DNA of 64,000 bases from Desulfopila sp. IMCC35008 (GTDB lineage Bacteria; Desulfobacterota; Desulfobulbia; Desulfobulbales; Desulfocapsaceae): positions 4,490,501 through 4,554,500 of the forward strand of contig NZ_CP050700.1 in NCBI RefSeq assembly GCF_010646885.2. The letters run 5' to 3'. A program made the position numbers and the translations under genes. The notes under the pieces were generated by a model that saw only the letters and a program-made list of their open reading frames with translations, did not search any database and was not told the DNA's origin. Each line of letters opens with the position of its first letter. Position 1 is the first letter of the stretch. Below are positions 19,033-27,887 of the stretch, piece after piece.

Positions 19033-20565
19033 TCATGGCACTTGTTTTCTACCATAACTGACTCCCAACCGTTTCATCCGGTTACGCAGTGTGCTGGGGT
19101 TGACGCCGAGCAGAGCAGCAGCGCCTTTCGCTCCGTTAATTCTGCCCTTGGTGATTTTCAAGACATGGCTTATATGATGAGATATCAGGTTATCAAGATT
19201 GTATGATTCTGTTGAGGGGCTTTCCACTTTCACAACCGGTTTTGAAATCTCTGCCCCAAGATGCTCAAACTGTAAAGGGCCTTGTGGGTTGAGGATAAGG
19301 GCTCGCTCAATGACATTTTGCAGCTCTCTGACATTACCAGGCCACCCATAGTTCATTATTTTTTCAATAGCTCTGGGAGCTAATGAAGGTATGGATGTAA
19401 GCTTCAACTCCTTTGCTTTCATATTGATGAAGTGCTGGATTAAAGCGGGGATATCCACAGTTCTATCCCGAAGCGGTGGCACCAGGATAGGAAAAACATT
19501 CAATCGAAACCAGAGATCTTCACGAAAATCTCCTTTTTCCACCATTGTCTCCAGGTGACGATTGGTCGCCGCTATAATTCGAATATCCAATGAGATTGTA
19601 TCTACCCCACCAACCCGTTCAATCTCCTTGTTCTGCAAGACCCTGAGCAGGCGGGTCTGAGCGTGCAGTGGGAGCTCCCCTATCTCATCAAGAAAGATAG
19701 TGCCTTTGTGTGCTCGCTCAAAACGACCTCGTTTGAGTGACAATGCCCCGGTGAAAGCACCTTTTTCATGGCCGAATAATTCACTGTCGAGCAGTGAATC
19801 CGGAATTGCTCCACAATTAACACTGACAAATGGGCCTTCGCTGCGGGATGAGGTATAATGAATCGCATTTGCAATCACATCCTTGCCCGTTCCGGTCTCA
19901 CCCATCAGCAGCACCGGGCTGTCAAGTACGGCTACCTGCTGGACCATTCTCGTTACCTTTTTGAGACCAAAACGAGCGCCAATAATTTCATCGCCAGACA
20001 GCCGTCGAAGTTCTCCATGCAGAAACCGATTATCATCCGCAAGCAAATCATTGAGCGCAACAACCTCCCTGTGTTTCAGGGCATTGGACATTGAAAGGAC
20101 CAGAGGCACCTTGAGTTGTTCAATCATCACACGATCATCATCGTCAAAGGTCTCTTTCCCCTCGGAAACCAGGACAAGATAGCCTATGGTGTCCCTCCTG
20201 TTCCTCAAGGTCATGACAATTACGGAAGAGCTCTGTATGCCATGAAAGGCCGTCATTTCCTCACTCACCGGAAAGGCCATAGGCTCTGTTAACAGGAAAG
20301 CATCCTGATCGGCCGGAGCATTGGCAGCCAACTCCCTTGCCTTGGCAGAGAGAGGTGTGAGTAAATCCAGTTTGCCATATCCGGACTCACTGGCATACGC
20401 TATAGTCCGCATGGCCCGATATGCTGCATCATAATGCTGCAAAAAAATGTGCGTAACCGGCATTGCTTCCTGGAGAAACAAGCGCAACTCCCGCAACGCC
20501 TCCTCTATCTCCAAATTGCCGCAAATTCGTAATGTAGCTTCCCGGAACAATTCATTTTTATTCAC
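19033..20565 (-). CDS. Sigma-54-dependent transcriptional activator with GAF domain
   Basis: 510 residues from a GTG at 20565 behind GGAGGAGGGAC. An N-terminal GAF-like sensor (about 1-165) precedes an AAA+ domain with Walker A GETGTGKD, the sigma-54 contact loop ELFGHEKGAFTGA, Walker B GTIFLDEIGELP, and the R-finger region. A Fis-type HTH follows at the C-terminus (GRINGAKGAAALLGVNPSTLRNRMKRLG). There is no receiver domain, so it is controlled by a small ligand or a partner rather than phosphorylation. A good sigma-54 promoter lies in the divergent intergenic region and faces the small genes at 20811, its likely targets. Confidence 0.92.
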   Translation of the reverse strand: MNKNELFREATLRICGNLEIEEALRELRLFLQEAMPVTHIFLQHYDAAYRAMRTIAYASESGYGKLDLLTPLSAKARELAANAPADQDAFLLTEPMAFPVSEEMTAFHGIQSSSVIVMTLRNRRDTIGYLVLVSEGKETFDDDDRVMIEQLKVPLVLSMSNALKHREVVALNDLLADDNRFLHGELRRLSGDEIIGARFGLKKVTRMVQQVAVLDSPVLLMGETGTGKDVIANAIHYTSSRSEGPFVSVNCGAIPDSLLDSELFGHEKGAFTGALSLKRGRFERAHKGTIFLDEIGELPLHAQTRLLRVLQNKEIERVGGVDTISLDIRIIAATNRHLETMVEKGDFREDLWFRLNVFPILVPPLRDRTVDIPALIQHFINMKAKELKLTSIPSLAPRAIEKIMNYGWPGNVRELQNVIERALILNPQGPLQFEHLGAEISKPVVKVESPSTESYNLDNLISHHISHVLKITKGRINGAKGAAALLGVNPSTLRNRMKRLGVSYGRKQVP

Positions 20566-20588
20566 GTCCCTCCTCCCACACCCTGGTT

Positions 20589-20600
20589 ACCATATATGGT
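20589..20600. promoter_or_regulatory. Palindrome, possible activator binding site
   Basis: ACCATATATGGT is a perfect 12-base palindrome about 105-110 bases upstream of the sigma-54 -24 element and close to the activator start codon. A second inverted repeat, TGCC-N6-GGCA, is at 20638-20651. Distance and symmetry suit an upstream activating site. Confidence 0.4.
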
Positions 20601-20701
20601 CATTTCCTCCAAGCTACCGTATAAGACAGAAAAAATCTGCCATATTCGGCAAATAAGCCTGCGTATAACGCTAATCACCTTAAAACACTGCAAATGTATT
20701 C

Positions 20702-20717
20702 TGGCATCTCTTTTGCT
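20702..20717 (+). promoter_or_regulatory. Sigma-54 promoter
   Basis: TGGCATCTCTTTTGCT has the invariant GG and GC doublets separated by exactly ten bases, as in -24/-12 promoters. It lies about 95 bases upstream of the first small gene and is divergent from a sigma-54 activator gene, which makes it credible. Confidence 0.7.
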
Positions 20718-20810
20718 AATCCTGGACATATAGAATCCACGAGTTGTCACTTCACCCCCCGCAATATTTTGAGGAGCACGGAGAAATATCGAAGTCACAA
20801 GGAGATGTAA

Positions 20811-20990
20811 ATGAATTTCTACTCTATCGATTACATGATTAAGGAACGGCAAAAGCTGGAGCTGGAAGAAAGCGAACGAAAGAGGATGCGTCGCATGGCC
20901 CGTGAGCAGTCCAGCGATGCCCCCAGCACGAAGAGATTCTGGAGAACCCTCTTCCCTGAGAGCACCCGTCTCGCAACAGTGAGAAAATGA
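20811..20990 (+). CDS. Small charged protein of unknown function
   Basis: 59 residues from an ATG with AAGGAG at the right spacing. The sequence (MNFYSIDYMIKERQKLELEESERKR...) is strongly charged, probably a short amphipathic helix with a basic tail; there is no signal peptide. Its stop overlaps the start of the next gene (ATGA), so both are translated together from the sigma-54 promoter. I do not recognise a family. Confidence 0.65.
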   Translation: MNFYSIDYMIKERQKLELEESERKRMRRMAREQSSDAPSTKRFWRTLFPESTRLATVRK

Positions 20991-21271
20991 TGCAATGGGT
21001 TGAGGTGATACAATTACGAATCACGAAACCAGACCCTGAGCAAATCATCCCCATCCTACAGCAACTTGCAGAGGATGCCAGCGAGGAAGATTCGTGCCAG
21101 GAGGTACATATGTACAGGAGAGCACATGTGAATACTGATTTGAGCATCCTCCTTTGGCATGACATCCTCCCAGGGGCAAAAAGTGAGAGCTCACTCGGTT
21201 TACGCATAAGCGCAGCTCTCAAGGAGTTTGGCATGGTGAATCATAACACCTGGTTTGAGATAGATTTCTAA
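20987..21271 (+). CDS. Small conserved-looking protein of unknown function
   Basis: 94 residues, starting in the ATGA overlap with the preceding gene. Begins MMQWVEVIQLRITKPDPEQIIPILQQLAED, suggesting a small ferredoxin-like alpha/beta fold (strand-helix-strand), and ends in HNTWFEIDF. No cysteine cluster and no membrane segment. I cannot assign a function; the sigma-54 control suggests a conditionally expressed pair. Confidence 0.6.
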   Translation: MMQWVEVIQLRITKPDPEQIIPILQQLAEDASEEDSCQEVHMYRRAHVNTDLSILLWHDILPGAKSESSLGLRISAALKEFGMVNHNTWFEIDF

Positions 21272-21289
21272 ACCCCATATTTCACGTAT

Positions 21290-21375
21290 CTGCTGAGTTC
21301 ATAGTCGAGGCATCAAGGGTGCAGCTGTAATAATCTACCGCAAACCCTTGATAACGAAGAGGATGGACTCAGCAG
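21290..21375. other. Nested inverted repeats, possible structured RNA
   Basis: Outer arms CTGCTGAGTTCAT (21290-21302) and ATGGACTCAGCAG (21363-21375) pair over 13 positions with one G-U. Inner arms ATCAAGGGT (21312-21320) and ACCCTTGAT (21344-21352) pair over nine. Internal loops are 9 and 10 bases and the apical loop is 23. It begins 19 bases after the small-gene pair. Two further small hairpins follow (about 21374-21392 and 21424-21438). It does not match a riboswitch class I know. Confidence 0.4.
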
Positions 21376-21572
21376 TCACGCCCGCAGGGTGAAAAGAGAG
21401 TTTGAGTGCAAGCGGTCTATCGCGGTACAATCTGTACCCGACAAAATTCACAGACAGTAAAGCTTAAAAATTTGATATCATTTAACATATATGGATAGTA
21501 GAAGATTTTTCATGAAATATTGGGGCTAAACCTGTTACATGTGAACAACAGAGAATGAAAATAAGGGTTACC

Positions 21573-21896
21573 ATGAACGCTCAATGGCATTTATTTACAG
21601 AAAAGACACCTCCTGAAGAGGAGGTGTTACTGGTTATCGGGCCACTTGGTATCGATCTCGCCATGCTACTTGAAAATAATCTCTATTTCAAAAAGGGAGA
21701 TGATTGGACCTCAGGCAATCTGGAACATTGGAGATATAATATGCCAACACAATGGTCAGAACTCACACTGCCGGATGAAGATTCAGACTGTGGTAAGATT
21801 ACACCCGTAACCAGTGGCAAGCCTTCATTCAGAAACGATAGCCTTGCCCCACCTGTTCTGGAGATACCAGGCAGACTCACTCATCCCTGTCTATGA
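21573..21896 (+). CDS. Small DUF551-like protein
   Basis: 107 residues from the ATG at 21573, which has AAGGG at good spacing; an ATG at 21555 would add six residues. The first 65 residues resemble DUF551-type phage or housekeeping proteins (AQWHLFTEKTPPEEEVLLVIGPLG ... EHWRYNMPTQWSEL). The tail is not conserved in appearance. It precedes a membrane protein gene by about 30 bases. Function unknown. Confidence 0.5.
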   Translation: MNAQWHLFTEKTPPEEEVLLVIGPLGIDLAMLLENNLYFKKGDDWTSGNLEHWRYNMPTQWSELTLPDEDSDCGKITPVTSGKPSFRNDSLAPPVLEIPGRLTHPCL

Positions 21897-21923
21897 CATA
21901 TATTTGAGCCAGGAGATCATGAT

Positions 21924-22553
21924 ATGGCATTTCCGGATCCTACTCTTCCCATCGCCACCTGCTCGGCCACTTCATGTACAGATTGCCCGGTTTCCGCAAA
22001 GGTGCATTGCCATTTCCGGTTAAAAGATCTCGTCCATTTTCTGCTCATCAGCTTCCCGGGAATCATAATCGGTGGTGCTGTTATTAACGGTTACAACCAG
22101 TGGTTTTTTGCATTATATATAGCTTTTATCATTGGTTTTTTCGGACTTCTTGAAATACGGGTCATGTGTTCCCACTGCCCTCACTATGCCGAAGAAGGAA
22201 AAACCTTGACCTGCTGGGCAAACCATGGCTCCCCTAAACTGTGGAAGTATCGGCCGGGACCTATGTCAACACCTGAACAAATTCTGTTTTTCGGTGGATT
22301 GGTAGTCGTTTGGGGATATCCTCTTCCGTTTTTTGCTCTCACCGATGCCTGGCTATTGCTTGCACTATACATACTGGCGACTACAGCCTTTTTTGTAACG
22401 CTTAAACTTTTTCTCTGCTCGAAATGCATGAACTTTGCATGCCCCCTTAATGGTGTTGACCAAAGTGGGAGAGACATGTTTTTTGAACGTAACCCTTCGG
22501 TTGCTAAGCACTGGCACTCCCAGCGGTCATTATGCGCCTCAGAATGTAAATAA
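21924..22553 (+). CDS. Cys-rich membrane protein of unknown function
   Basis: 209 residues with four predicted membrane segments (about 38-58, 61-78, 122-140 and 143-163). Cysteines cluster in the soluble parts: CSATSCTDCP with a further CH near the start, VMCSHCPHY and TCW in the middle loop, and LFLCSKCMNFACPL with a final CASEC at the end. The pattern suggests metal or Fe-S binding, or thiol redox, at the membrane face. Only 12 bases separate it from a ferredoxin-nitroreductase gene, so the two probably form an electron-transfer pair. I do not recognise a named family. Confidence 0.7.
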   Translation: MAFPDPTLPIATCSATSCTDCPVSAKVHCHFRLKDLVHFLLISFPGIIIGGAVINGYNQWFFALYIAFIIGFFGLLEIRVMCSHCPHYAEEGKTLTCWANHGSPKLWKYRPGPMSTPEQILFFGGLVVVWGYPLPFFALTDAWLLLALYILATTAFFVTLKLFLCSKCMNFACPLNGVDQSGRDMFFERNPSVAKHWHSQRSLCASECK

Positions 22554-22565
22554 CAGGATCATACA

Positions 22566-23489
22566 ATGGCAATCCCGACATCAAGAACAAAAGAAAGTCC
22601 TGAAATCAGAATAAATTCCGAATCATGCAATGGCTGTGGCCTTTGTGTTTCGGTCTGCAGTGACTCCAGCCTTATAATCGAAAATGATACGGTCAAGCGA
22701 AGTGACGTATCACTCTTTGAATGTATTGGATGCGGGCATTGCATGGCAATTTGTCCAACAGGAGCAATAGAGATTTATGGCAGAGAACTCTCCCCGGAAG
22801 ATGTGTACAATTTACCGGCAAAAGACCAAACCTCAAACTACGAACAGCTCTTAGCAACGCTGCAATACCGTAGAAGTATAAGGGCGTTTGAAGATAGAAA
22901 TGTTGAGCCCGAAATTATTGATAAAATTCTGATAGCTGCGAAAACCGCGCCAATGGGGTTACCGCCTTCCGATGTGAACGTCTTGATATTTAACGGGACA
23001 GAGAAAACAAGAGCATTTGCGAAGGATTTTTCTCTCTATTTGAAAAGTATCAGGTTCATGTTCAACACGCTCTTTTTGGCTTTGATGCGTCCGGTATGGG
23101 GGAAAGAGACCGATGAAGTATTCAGAAAATTTCTCAAACCACTTTACAAAGCATATACAGAAGATGGGATGGATAAAGGCATCAATAACATCAACTATGA
23201 TGCTCCTCTGGCCATGTATTTTTACGGTTCTCCCTACTGCGACCCTGCAGATCCGATTATCGCCGCTACCTATGCGATGATTGCTGCAGAATCCCTTGGC
23301 CTGGGGACATGCATGCTGGGAGCTGTCCATCCATTTATCCAGAATGGACGAAAAGCCAAAAAATTCCGAGAAGATCATAATATCAAATGTAAAAGCAGGG
23401 AAGGACTCTTTGTCGCATTTGGATATCACAAGTCTCATTACCAAAAGGGAATACGCAGGACGTTTGCATCCATAGAATTCAGTGATTGA
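22566..23489 (+). CDS. Ferredoxin-domain nitroreductase
   Basis: 307 residues. Residues about 20-75 carry two 4Fe-4S motifs (CNGCGLCVSVC and CIGCGHCMAICP). From about 95 onward there is an FMN-binding nitroreductase fold (QYRRSIRAFEDRNVEPEIIDKILIAAKTAPMG; AAESLGLGTCMLGAV). Proteins of this build reduce nitro compounds, quinones or flavins with electrons from the internal clusters, in the cytoplasm of anaerobes. Likely co-transcribed with the Cys-rich membrane protein upstream. Confidence 0.9.
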   Translation: MAIPTSRTKESPEIRINSESCNGCGLCVSVCSDSSLIIENDTVKRSDVSLFECIGCGHCMAICPTGAIEIYGRELSPEDVYNLPAKDQTSNYEQLLATLQYRRSIRAFEDRNVEPEIIDKILIAAKTAPMGLPPSDVNVLIFNGTEKTRAFAKDFSLYLKSIRFMFNTLFLALMRPVWGKETDEVFRKFLKPLYKAYTEDGMDKGINNINYDAPLAMYFYGSPYCDPADPIIAATYAMIAAESLGLGTCMLGAVHPFIQNGRKAKKFREDHNIKCKSREGLFVAFGYHKSHYQKGIRRTFASIEFSD

Positions 23490-23586
23490 AGATACACTGC
23501 ATTTCTGCCAATCATCTCAAGGTGAAAAAAACCTACAGACAAAACTATCAACGTTATGGCTTGTCGCTCTTTATCAGGAGGATTAC

Positions 23587-24375
23587 ATGAAACTGTTGTT
23601 AAAATGTGCTTTGCGGCCAATATGCATTCAAATTTTTACCCTTGTTTTCATATCTGTTTTGGGGGAAGCGATATATGCAGAACAACTTTTCGAAAAGGAT
23701 CTGGTGCTGGTGAAAGGTGGCTGTTTTCAAATGGGAGATGTTTTTGGTGATGGAGGTGAGCATGAACGCCCTGTTCATGAGGTATGCTTACAGGATTATT
23801 ACCTCTCAAAATATGAAGTGACCCAGCAACAGTGGCAACATGTCATGAACAATAATCCCGCATTGAACCAATCTGATTCCAATTTTCCAGTTGATATCGT
23901 GAGTTGGTGGGATATCGAGGAATTTATTGAGAAGCTGAACGCTCAAACAAACCAGAATTACCGCCTGCCAACAGAGGCAGAATGGGAATTTGCCTGCCGG
24001 GCCGGCGGGAAGGAACTAAAATATGGGACGAAAGATGGTACGCTTTCAAAAGATCTGGCTCTCTATCTGGGAGATGAGAAAAGCGGCATGACAGTTATGC
24101 CTGTTGGCAGCTTCCCCCCTAACCAACTTGGACTTTATGACATGTCGGGGAATGCATCTGAATGGGTTATGGATTGGTATGATCGCGACCACTATGGACA
24201 AAGCCCTGTAAATAATCCGGTTGTTCTTAAAACACGCTTAGAGACACTCAAGGTCAGACGAGGGGGAAATTGGGCCGACCAAGGCTGGATACTTCGCTGT
24301 ACCAACCGTAATTATCGACGACCGGGATTGCGCCTCATGGGTCTTGGGTTTCGCCTGGCTAAAGATCCAAAATAG
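23587..24375 (+). CDS. Exported SUMF1/FGE-fold protein
   Basis: 262 residues from an ATG with AGGAGG eight bases upstream; an earlier start at 23482 would overlap the nitroreductase and lacks a site. A Sec signal (about 1-32) is followed by the FGE-sulfatase fold: GGCFQMGDVFGDGGEHERPVHEV, YEVTQQQWQHVM, RLPTEAEWEFACRAGG, LYDMSGNASEWVMDWY and a final GFRLAKD. The copper-binding Cys pair of true formylglycine-generating enzymes is not present near the C-terminus, so sulfatase maturation is unlikely. SUMF1-like proteins without the pair have varied or unknown roles. Location is periplasmic. Confidence 0.85.
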   Translation: MKLLLKCALRPICIQIFTLVFISVLGEAIYAEQLFEKDLVLVKGGCFQMGDVFGDGGEHERPVHEVCLQDYYLSKYEVTQQQWQHVMNNNPALNQSDSNFPVDIVSWWDIEEFIEKLNAQTNQNYRLPTEAEWEFACRAGGKELKYGTKDGTLSKDLALYLGDEKSGMTVMPVGSFPPNQLGLYDMSGNASEWVMDWYDRDHYGQSPVNNPVVLKTRLETLKVRRGGNWADQGWILRCTNRNYRRPGLRLMGLGFRLAKDPK

Positions 24376-24662
24376 AATTTTCTGATATCCAACGTTTTTT
24401 TTGCAGGATCACCTGACACCAGAACGGTTTACAGATGTAAAGTCCCACCTGCCACTGGGCAGGTCAACAGATCTGGCACAAACAACGCACACCAATTGTT
24501 CTTCAACCACGTAACAAGATATCTCTTGAGTACTGAAAAGAGCACCTCGGAACTGCCGAACATGCATCTTTAACGCGTGCCCTCTTCCCCTGGGTTTGCA
24601 GCAAAGAGAAAGAGGGCACAAAAAGAGGAGAACCATTTTACCGGATCACGCGAACGCCATAG
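24376..24662. other. Intergenic stretch without a recognisable gene
   Basis: About 290 bases between the SUMF1-like gene and the nhaA remnant. A minus-strand frame at 24409-24636 contains two CxxC-like pairs but has no family resemblance, so it is not called. Confidence 0.4.
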
Positions 24663-24875
24663 TCACTCCGACTTACCTGTTTTCAAGAACCAGACATACC
24701 CGGAAACACCAGCTATCAGCGAAGCGAACACCACACCAATCTTGGCATTGAGCAGCAGTTCGGGCTGGACCTCAAAGGCCAGCGAGCCAATGAATATGGA
24801 CATTGTAAAGCCAATGCCGGCAAGCATGGCAACCCCGACGACATGACTGAAGAGATGAGCACACAGCGTTCTCAT
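24663..24875 (-). pseudogene. nhaA: Na+/H+ antiporter NhaA, C-terminal remnant
   Basis: About 65-70 codons encode the last membrane segments of NhaA: HVVGVAMLAGIGFTMSIFIGSLAF, then NAKIGVVFASLIAGVSGYVWF and the stop. The other 300 or more residues of the transporter, including its Asp pair, are absent upstream, where the sequence becomes unrelated. This is a deletion or rearrangement scar rather than a functional gene. Confidence 0.75.
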
Positions 24876-24978
24876 CGTGAGAGGTTTCCAGCACTGCACC
24901 TCAAGAGCATCCCCCCGGATGAAACAATTTATAATAACTCTCCCATTGAAGGCTCAAAAAGAGTCTCTTTCTCTTTGA

Positions 24979-26145
24979 TTAAGGACAGACTGTTGAATAA
25001 TGCGTGTTGATTCCATTTTCAATTTTTATAATTACCGCACATTTTGCCGGGTCACCCGATTCGTTAAAACTCATTTTGCCGGTAACCCCCTCATAATTTG
25101 TTATCTGTGTCAATCTCTCACGTATCGTGGCCCTGTCTTTTATCAAATTGCCGGTGAGCCCCCCACTGTTTTCAATGGAAAGCAATAGGACCTGGACGGC
25201 ATCCCAGGTAAGGGCCGCTACCTCGTCTGGCAATTCACCGTATGCCTTTTTGTATACTTCGACAAAGTCCTTTGATTTACCAGTTGCCTTTCCTGCCGCG
25301 TAGTTCCCCACGAAAAAAAGATCGTCACATGCCGAACCGCATTCTTTCGTTAAATTGCCGCCCGCCCAGGAATTACTCCCGATAATCGGCTTTTCCCAGC
25401 CAAGTTTTCTAGCCTGCCTGACGATACCCGGTACTTCATTATAATGCTGTGGCGTAAAGAGGATATCCGCGTCGGAATCAACAATCTTCTGTAACTGTTT
25501 ACTTAAATCTGTTTCACCTGTCCTGAATTCTTCATAAACGACGACAGAGCCCTTTCCGTTCGTTTCTTCAAATATATCCCTAAAACTTTTTGCCATGATT
25601 CTTGGGTAAGTACTAACGATATCATAAAGAACCGCCGCTTTTGTTGCTTTAAACTCATTCGTTATAAACTTAGTCAGTACTGGTGCCTGTACTTCGAGAA
25701 GGTAACCACTGCGAAAAACAAATGGTCTTTTCTTGGTGGTATCGGGAGAAGTCGACCATGGGGATATCAGCGGAGTGGAAAATGAGTTGGCTATTCCACC
25801 TGCAGGCACAGCCTGCCTTGAACTTAAAGGACCAACAATTGCGAGGACCTTCTTCCTGCTCACCAGGTCAAGCACTTGACCAGACGCTTCCGTAGAAGTC
25901 GATTGGTTGTCATTGTAAATGAATTCAATCTCATGGACCTGTCCATTTACATGCAATCCTCCTGCATCATTAACCTGTTTTAGTATTAAATCGCCCGTTT
26001 GCCTGGCGTTCTTGCCTACAACCTCAAATTCACCAGTGAGAGGAATGTCAAAACCGATTTTAATCTTACTCCCAAATACAGGATTGGTAAGGGAAATCAA
26101 ATACAAGAGGGTAACGGGCAATAACAACTTGGCAAAGCATCTCAT
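24979..26145 (-). CDS. LivK-type periplasmic binding protein
   Basis: 388 residues from an ATG with ACAGGAGA upstream; codons before it belong to the leader. Sec signal MRCFAKLLLPVTLLYLISLTNPVFG, then KIGFDIPLTGEFEVVGKNARQTGDLI, the type I binding fold for branched-chain amino acids and related ligands (VLAIVGPLSSRQAVP; WDAVQVLLLSIENSGG). No liv permease or ATPase genes are close, and no kinase is directly adjacent, so it is an orphan. Ligand unknown. Confidence 0.88.
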   Translation of the reverse strand: MRCFAKLLLPVTLLYLISLTNPVFGSKIKIGFDIPLTGEFEVVGKNARQTGDLILKQVNDAGGLHVNGQVHEIEFIYNDNQSTSTEASGQVLDLVSRKKVLAIVGPLSSRQAVPAGGIANSFSTPLISPWSTSPDTTKKRPFVFRSGYLLEVQAPVLTKFITNEFKATKAAVLYDIVSTYPRIMAKSFRDIFEETNGKGSVVVYEEFRTGETDLSKQLQKIVDSDADILFTPQHYNEVPGIVRQARKLGWEKPIIGSNSWAGGNLTKECGSACDDLFFVGNYAAGKATGKSKDFVEVYKKAYGELPDEVAALTWDAVQVLLLSIENSGGLTGNLIKDRATIRERLTQITNYEGVTGKMSFNESGDPAKCAVIIKIENGINTHYSTVCP

Positions 26146-26809
26146 TATTTTTTCTCCTGTAGATATACTAGTTGAAGTCGTCAATCCCCCCCCCAACACG
26201 ACTTATATCACGCTAGTAAACATGCAAGAAAGACGCCACCTTAGGTTGTTTGCAAACTCCTTGTAAATAACCGTTTTGGAAGGATTTCACCAAGACCATT
26301 GATGTACAACCAAGGTTGTAGCAATATGTGATATAGATGTTTTTGTGCCAGTATTATAGAGTGCTAGTGATGTTAGGCAAAACAAGAACCATGGAGTGAA
26401 AAATGACTACATATATTTCTTCCATGAGCTATATTCCCAACTACTAATATTTTCAGTGTTAGGGTTATAACTGGAGATTATCTTGAGGTAGTGAAGTTGT
26501 TGAAAGTGTGCCATACAACTTTTATTGTGGATACAATATTGGTTGTAAGGCTTGGCTATGTTCATTACTAAAATAGTGAAGAAAAAGATGCTGTATGGAC
26601 TGACACAATGCTCTTATAAAAATATGGACTACAGGTGCGGCCACACTGCCCACAGTGATCATAAGCCAGACACAACAAAGCCACTTAAAGACCACATCTT
26701 GAAGTGGCTTTGTCGCTCTCTCTAAGTGGCCGGTGCCGTAGGAATCGACCACCCCGCCAGGCTCCCATGGCCCAACCAGCTGATTGATTCCTGAACAGGA
26801 AATATATTT
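26146..26809. other. Gene-free stretch with a long hairpin
   Basis: About 660 bases with no convincing gene. A perfect 12-base inverted repeat, ACAAAGCCACTT (26675-26686) and AAGTGGCTTTGT (26702-26713) with a 15-base loop, could end transcription but has no T-run. Confidence 0.45.
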
Positions 26810-27379
26810 CTACAGGAGTTTTTCGGCGATCTCTTTGGCCCTCGTCACCAGATCATCTCTCTTCATCGCCTGACCCAATTCGTTCAGTTCGCAACCCCGT
26901 AGTAGATGTGTTTCATCAAAGTAGTTCAACATCTTAAAAAAAGCATTATATCGCTCAAATACATCAGCATAAAGCTCTTGGGGCGCCCCCTGGGACTGGA
27001 TAAAAACAAGTTTTTTCCCCTTGGGAAGCCGGTGCTTAATCTCTTCAGTCATAAAACCCGGCGTAAGATATGAGTACGTTCTGTCTATGAAGGATTTGAG
27101 CTGAGCAGATATCTCACCCCAGTAAACAGGGGTGGCCATCATTATCACATCTGCTTCCTTTACTGCTTCCAGAACCGGTGCCAGATCATCTTTTACCACA
27201 CAACTCTCACTCTTCCCCTTACAGGCCATACAGGCCTGGCAACCCTTGAAAACGAGTTCATTAAGAAAATATTCTGTAACACTATTTCCTTTCTCTTTAA
27301 GAGTAGAGGTTACAATCCCAGCCAATTGGGTAGAGTTACCTTTTTTCCTGGGGCTGCCTAAAAGGGATACTATTTTCAT
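26810..27379 (-). CDS. NADPH-dependent FMN reductase / iron-sulfur flavoprotein-like
   Basis: 189 residues from an ATG with GGAGAA upstream. Flavodoxin-like fold: LLGSPRKKGNST (phosphate loop for FMN), GCQACMACKGKSESC (compact Cys motif of iron-sulfur flavoproteins), and ATPVYWGEISAQLKSFIDRTY (isoalloxazine contact). It likely reduces quinones, metals or small electrophiles with flavin. It lies 20 bases after an ArsR-type regulator, which probably controls it. Confidence 0.87.
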   Translation of the reverse strand: MKIVSLLGSPRKKGNSTQLAGIVTSTLKEKGNSVTEYFLNELVFKGCQACMACKGKSESCVVKDDLAPVLEAVKEADVIMMATPVYWGEISAQLKSFIDRTYSYLTPGFMTEEIKHRLPKGKKLVFIQSQGAPQELYADVFERYNAFFKMLNYFDETHLLRGCELNELGQAMKRDDLVTRAKEIAEKLL

Positions 27380-27399
27380 CTTCTTTTCTCCATGTATTG

Positions 27400-27735
27400 T
27401 CACAAATTTAAGAAAGACCTGATCTGTTTCAGAGCGTGAATATTAATCTGTATATCAACGCTCTTCCCTCTTCGTTTTAGAAATATTAATTTTGCATTCT
27501 TGAGTTCTTTGAAATGATGAGAGACTGTTGAAGGTGCAAGCTCCATTCTCTGCGCTATCTCTTTTTGGCAGCTTTCCACCTGCTCTTCACTACTTGAGCA
27601 AATCCTACCTGACTGGAGATGAGGGAGAAGCTCCAAATAGAGTCGTAATCTGTTTGGATTTGACAGCGCCTTGAACATTACTGCCAGCTCTTCCACTTCA
27701 CTTGGCGCAATATGGTGTATTTTCGAATTCGACAT
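27400..27735 (-). CDS. ArsR-family transcriptional regulator
   Basis: 111 residues with a winged helix (VMFKALSNPNRLRLYLELL; recognition region LAPSTVSHHFKELKNAKLIFLKRRGKSVDI). Two cysteines (RICSSS and ESCQ) flank the loop before the recognition helices and might sense a metal or oxidant. The ArsR fold is typically a repressor released by its ligand. Upstream of, and co-directional with, the flavin reductase gene. Confidence 0.87.
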   Translation of the reverse strand: MSNSKIHHIAPSEVEELAVMFKALSNPNRLRLYLELLPHLQSGRICSSSEEQVESCQKEIAQRMELAPSTVSHHFKELKNAKLIFLKRRGKSVDIQINIHALKQIRSFLNL

Positions 27736-27887
27736 GTTTCGAATTATAAAACAATCATGGCCTATGTCAACGGCACCCCGGGTAAATATTACTCAAGACA
27801 GCAAGATTGTAATCAAGAACTCGGTATGTTTATCAACGACCTTCTTAAGAATTGAATGGAATGAAGTCAAAGCTTCGGTAACGAAGC

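Noticed and set aside
23587-24375. True formylglycine-generating enzyme (sulfatase activator)
   Set aside because: The fold is right but the catalytic Cys pair is missing from the C-terminal region.
24409-24636. 75-codon minus-strand frame with CxxC-like pairs
   Set aside because: No recognisable motif order and no ribosome binding site; it lies in a region with a truncated gene next door.
26522-26752. Open frame of 76 codons on minus
   Set aside because: No family resemblance, no ribosome site, and it spans the 26.7 kb hairpin; treated as chance.
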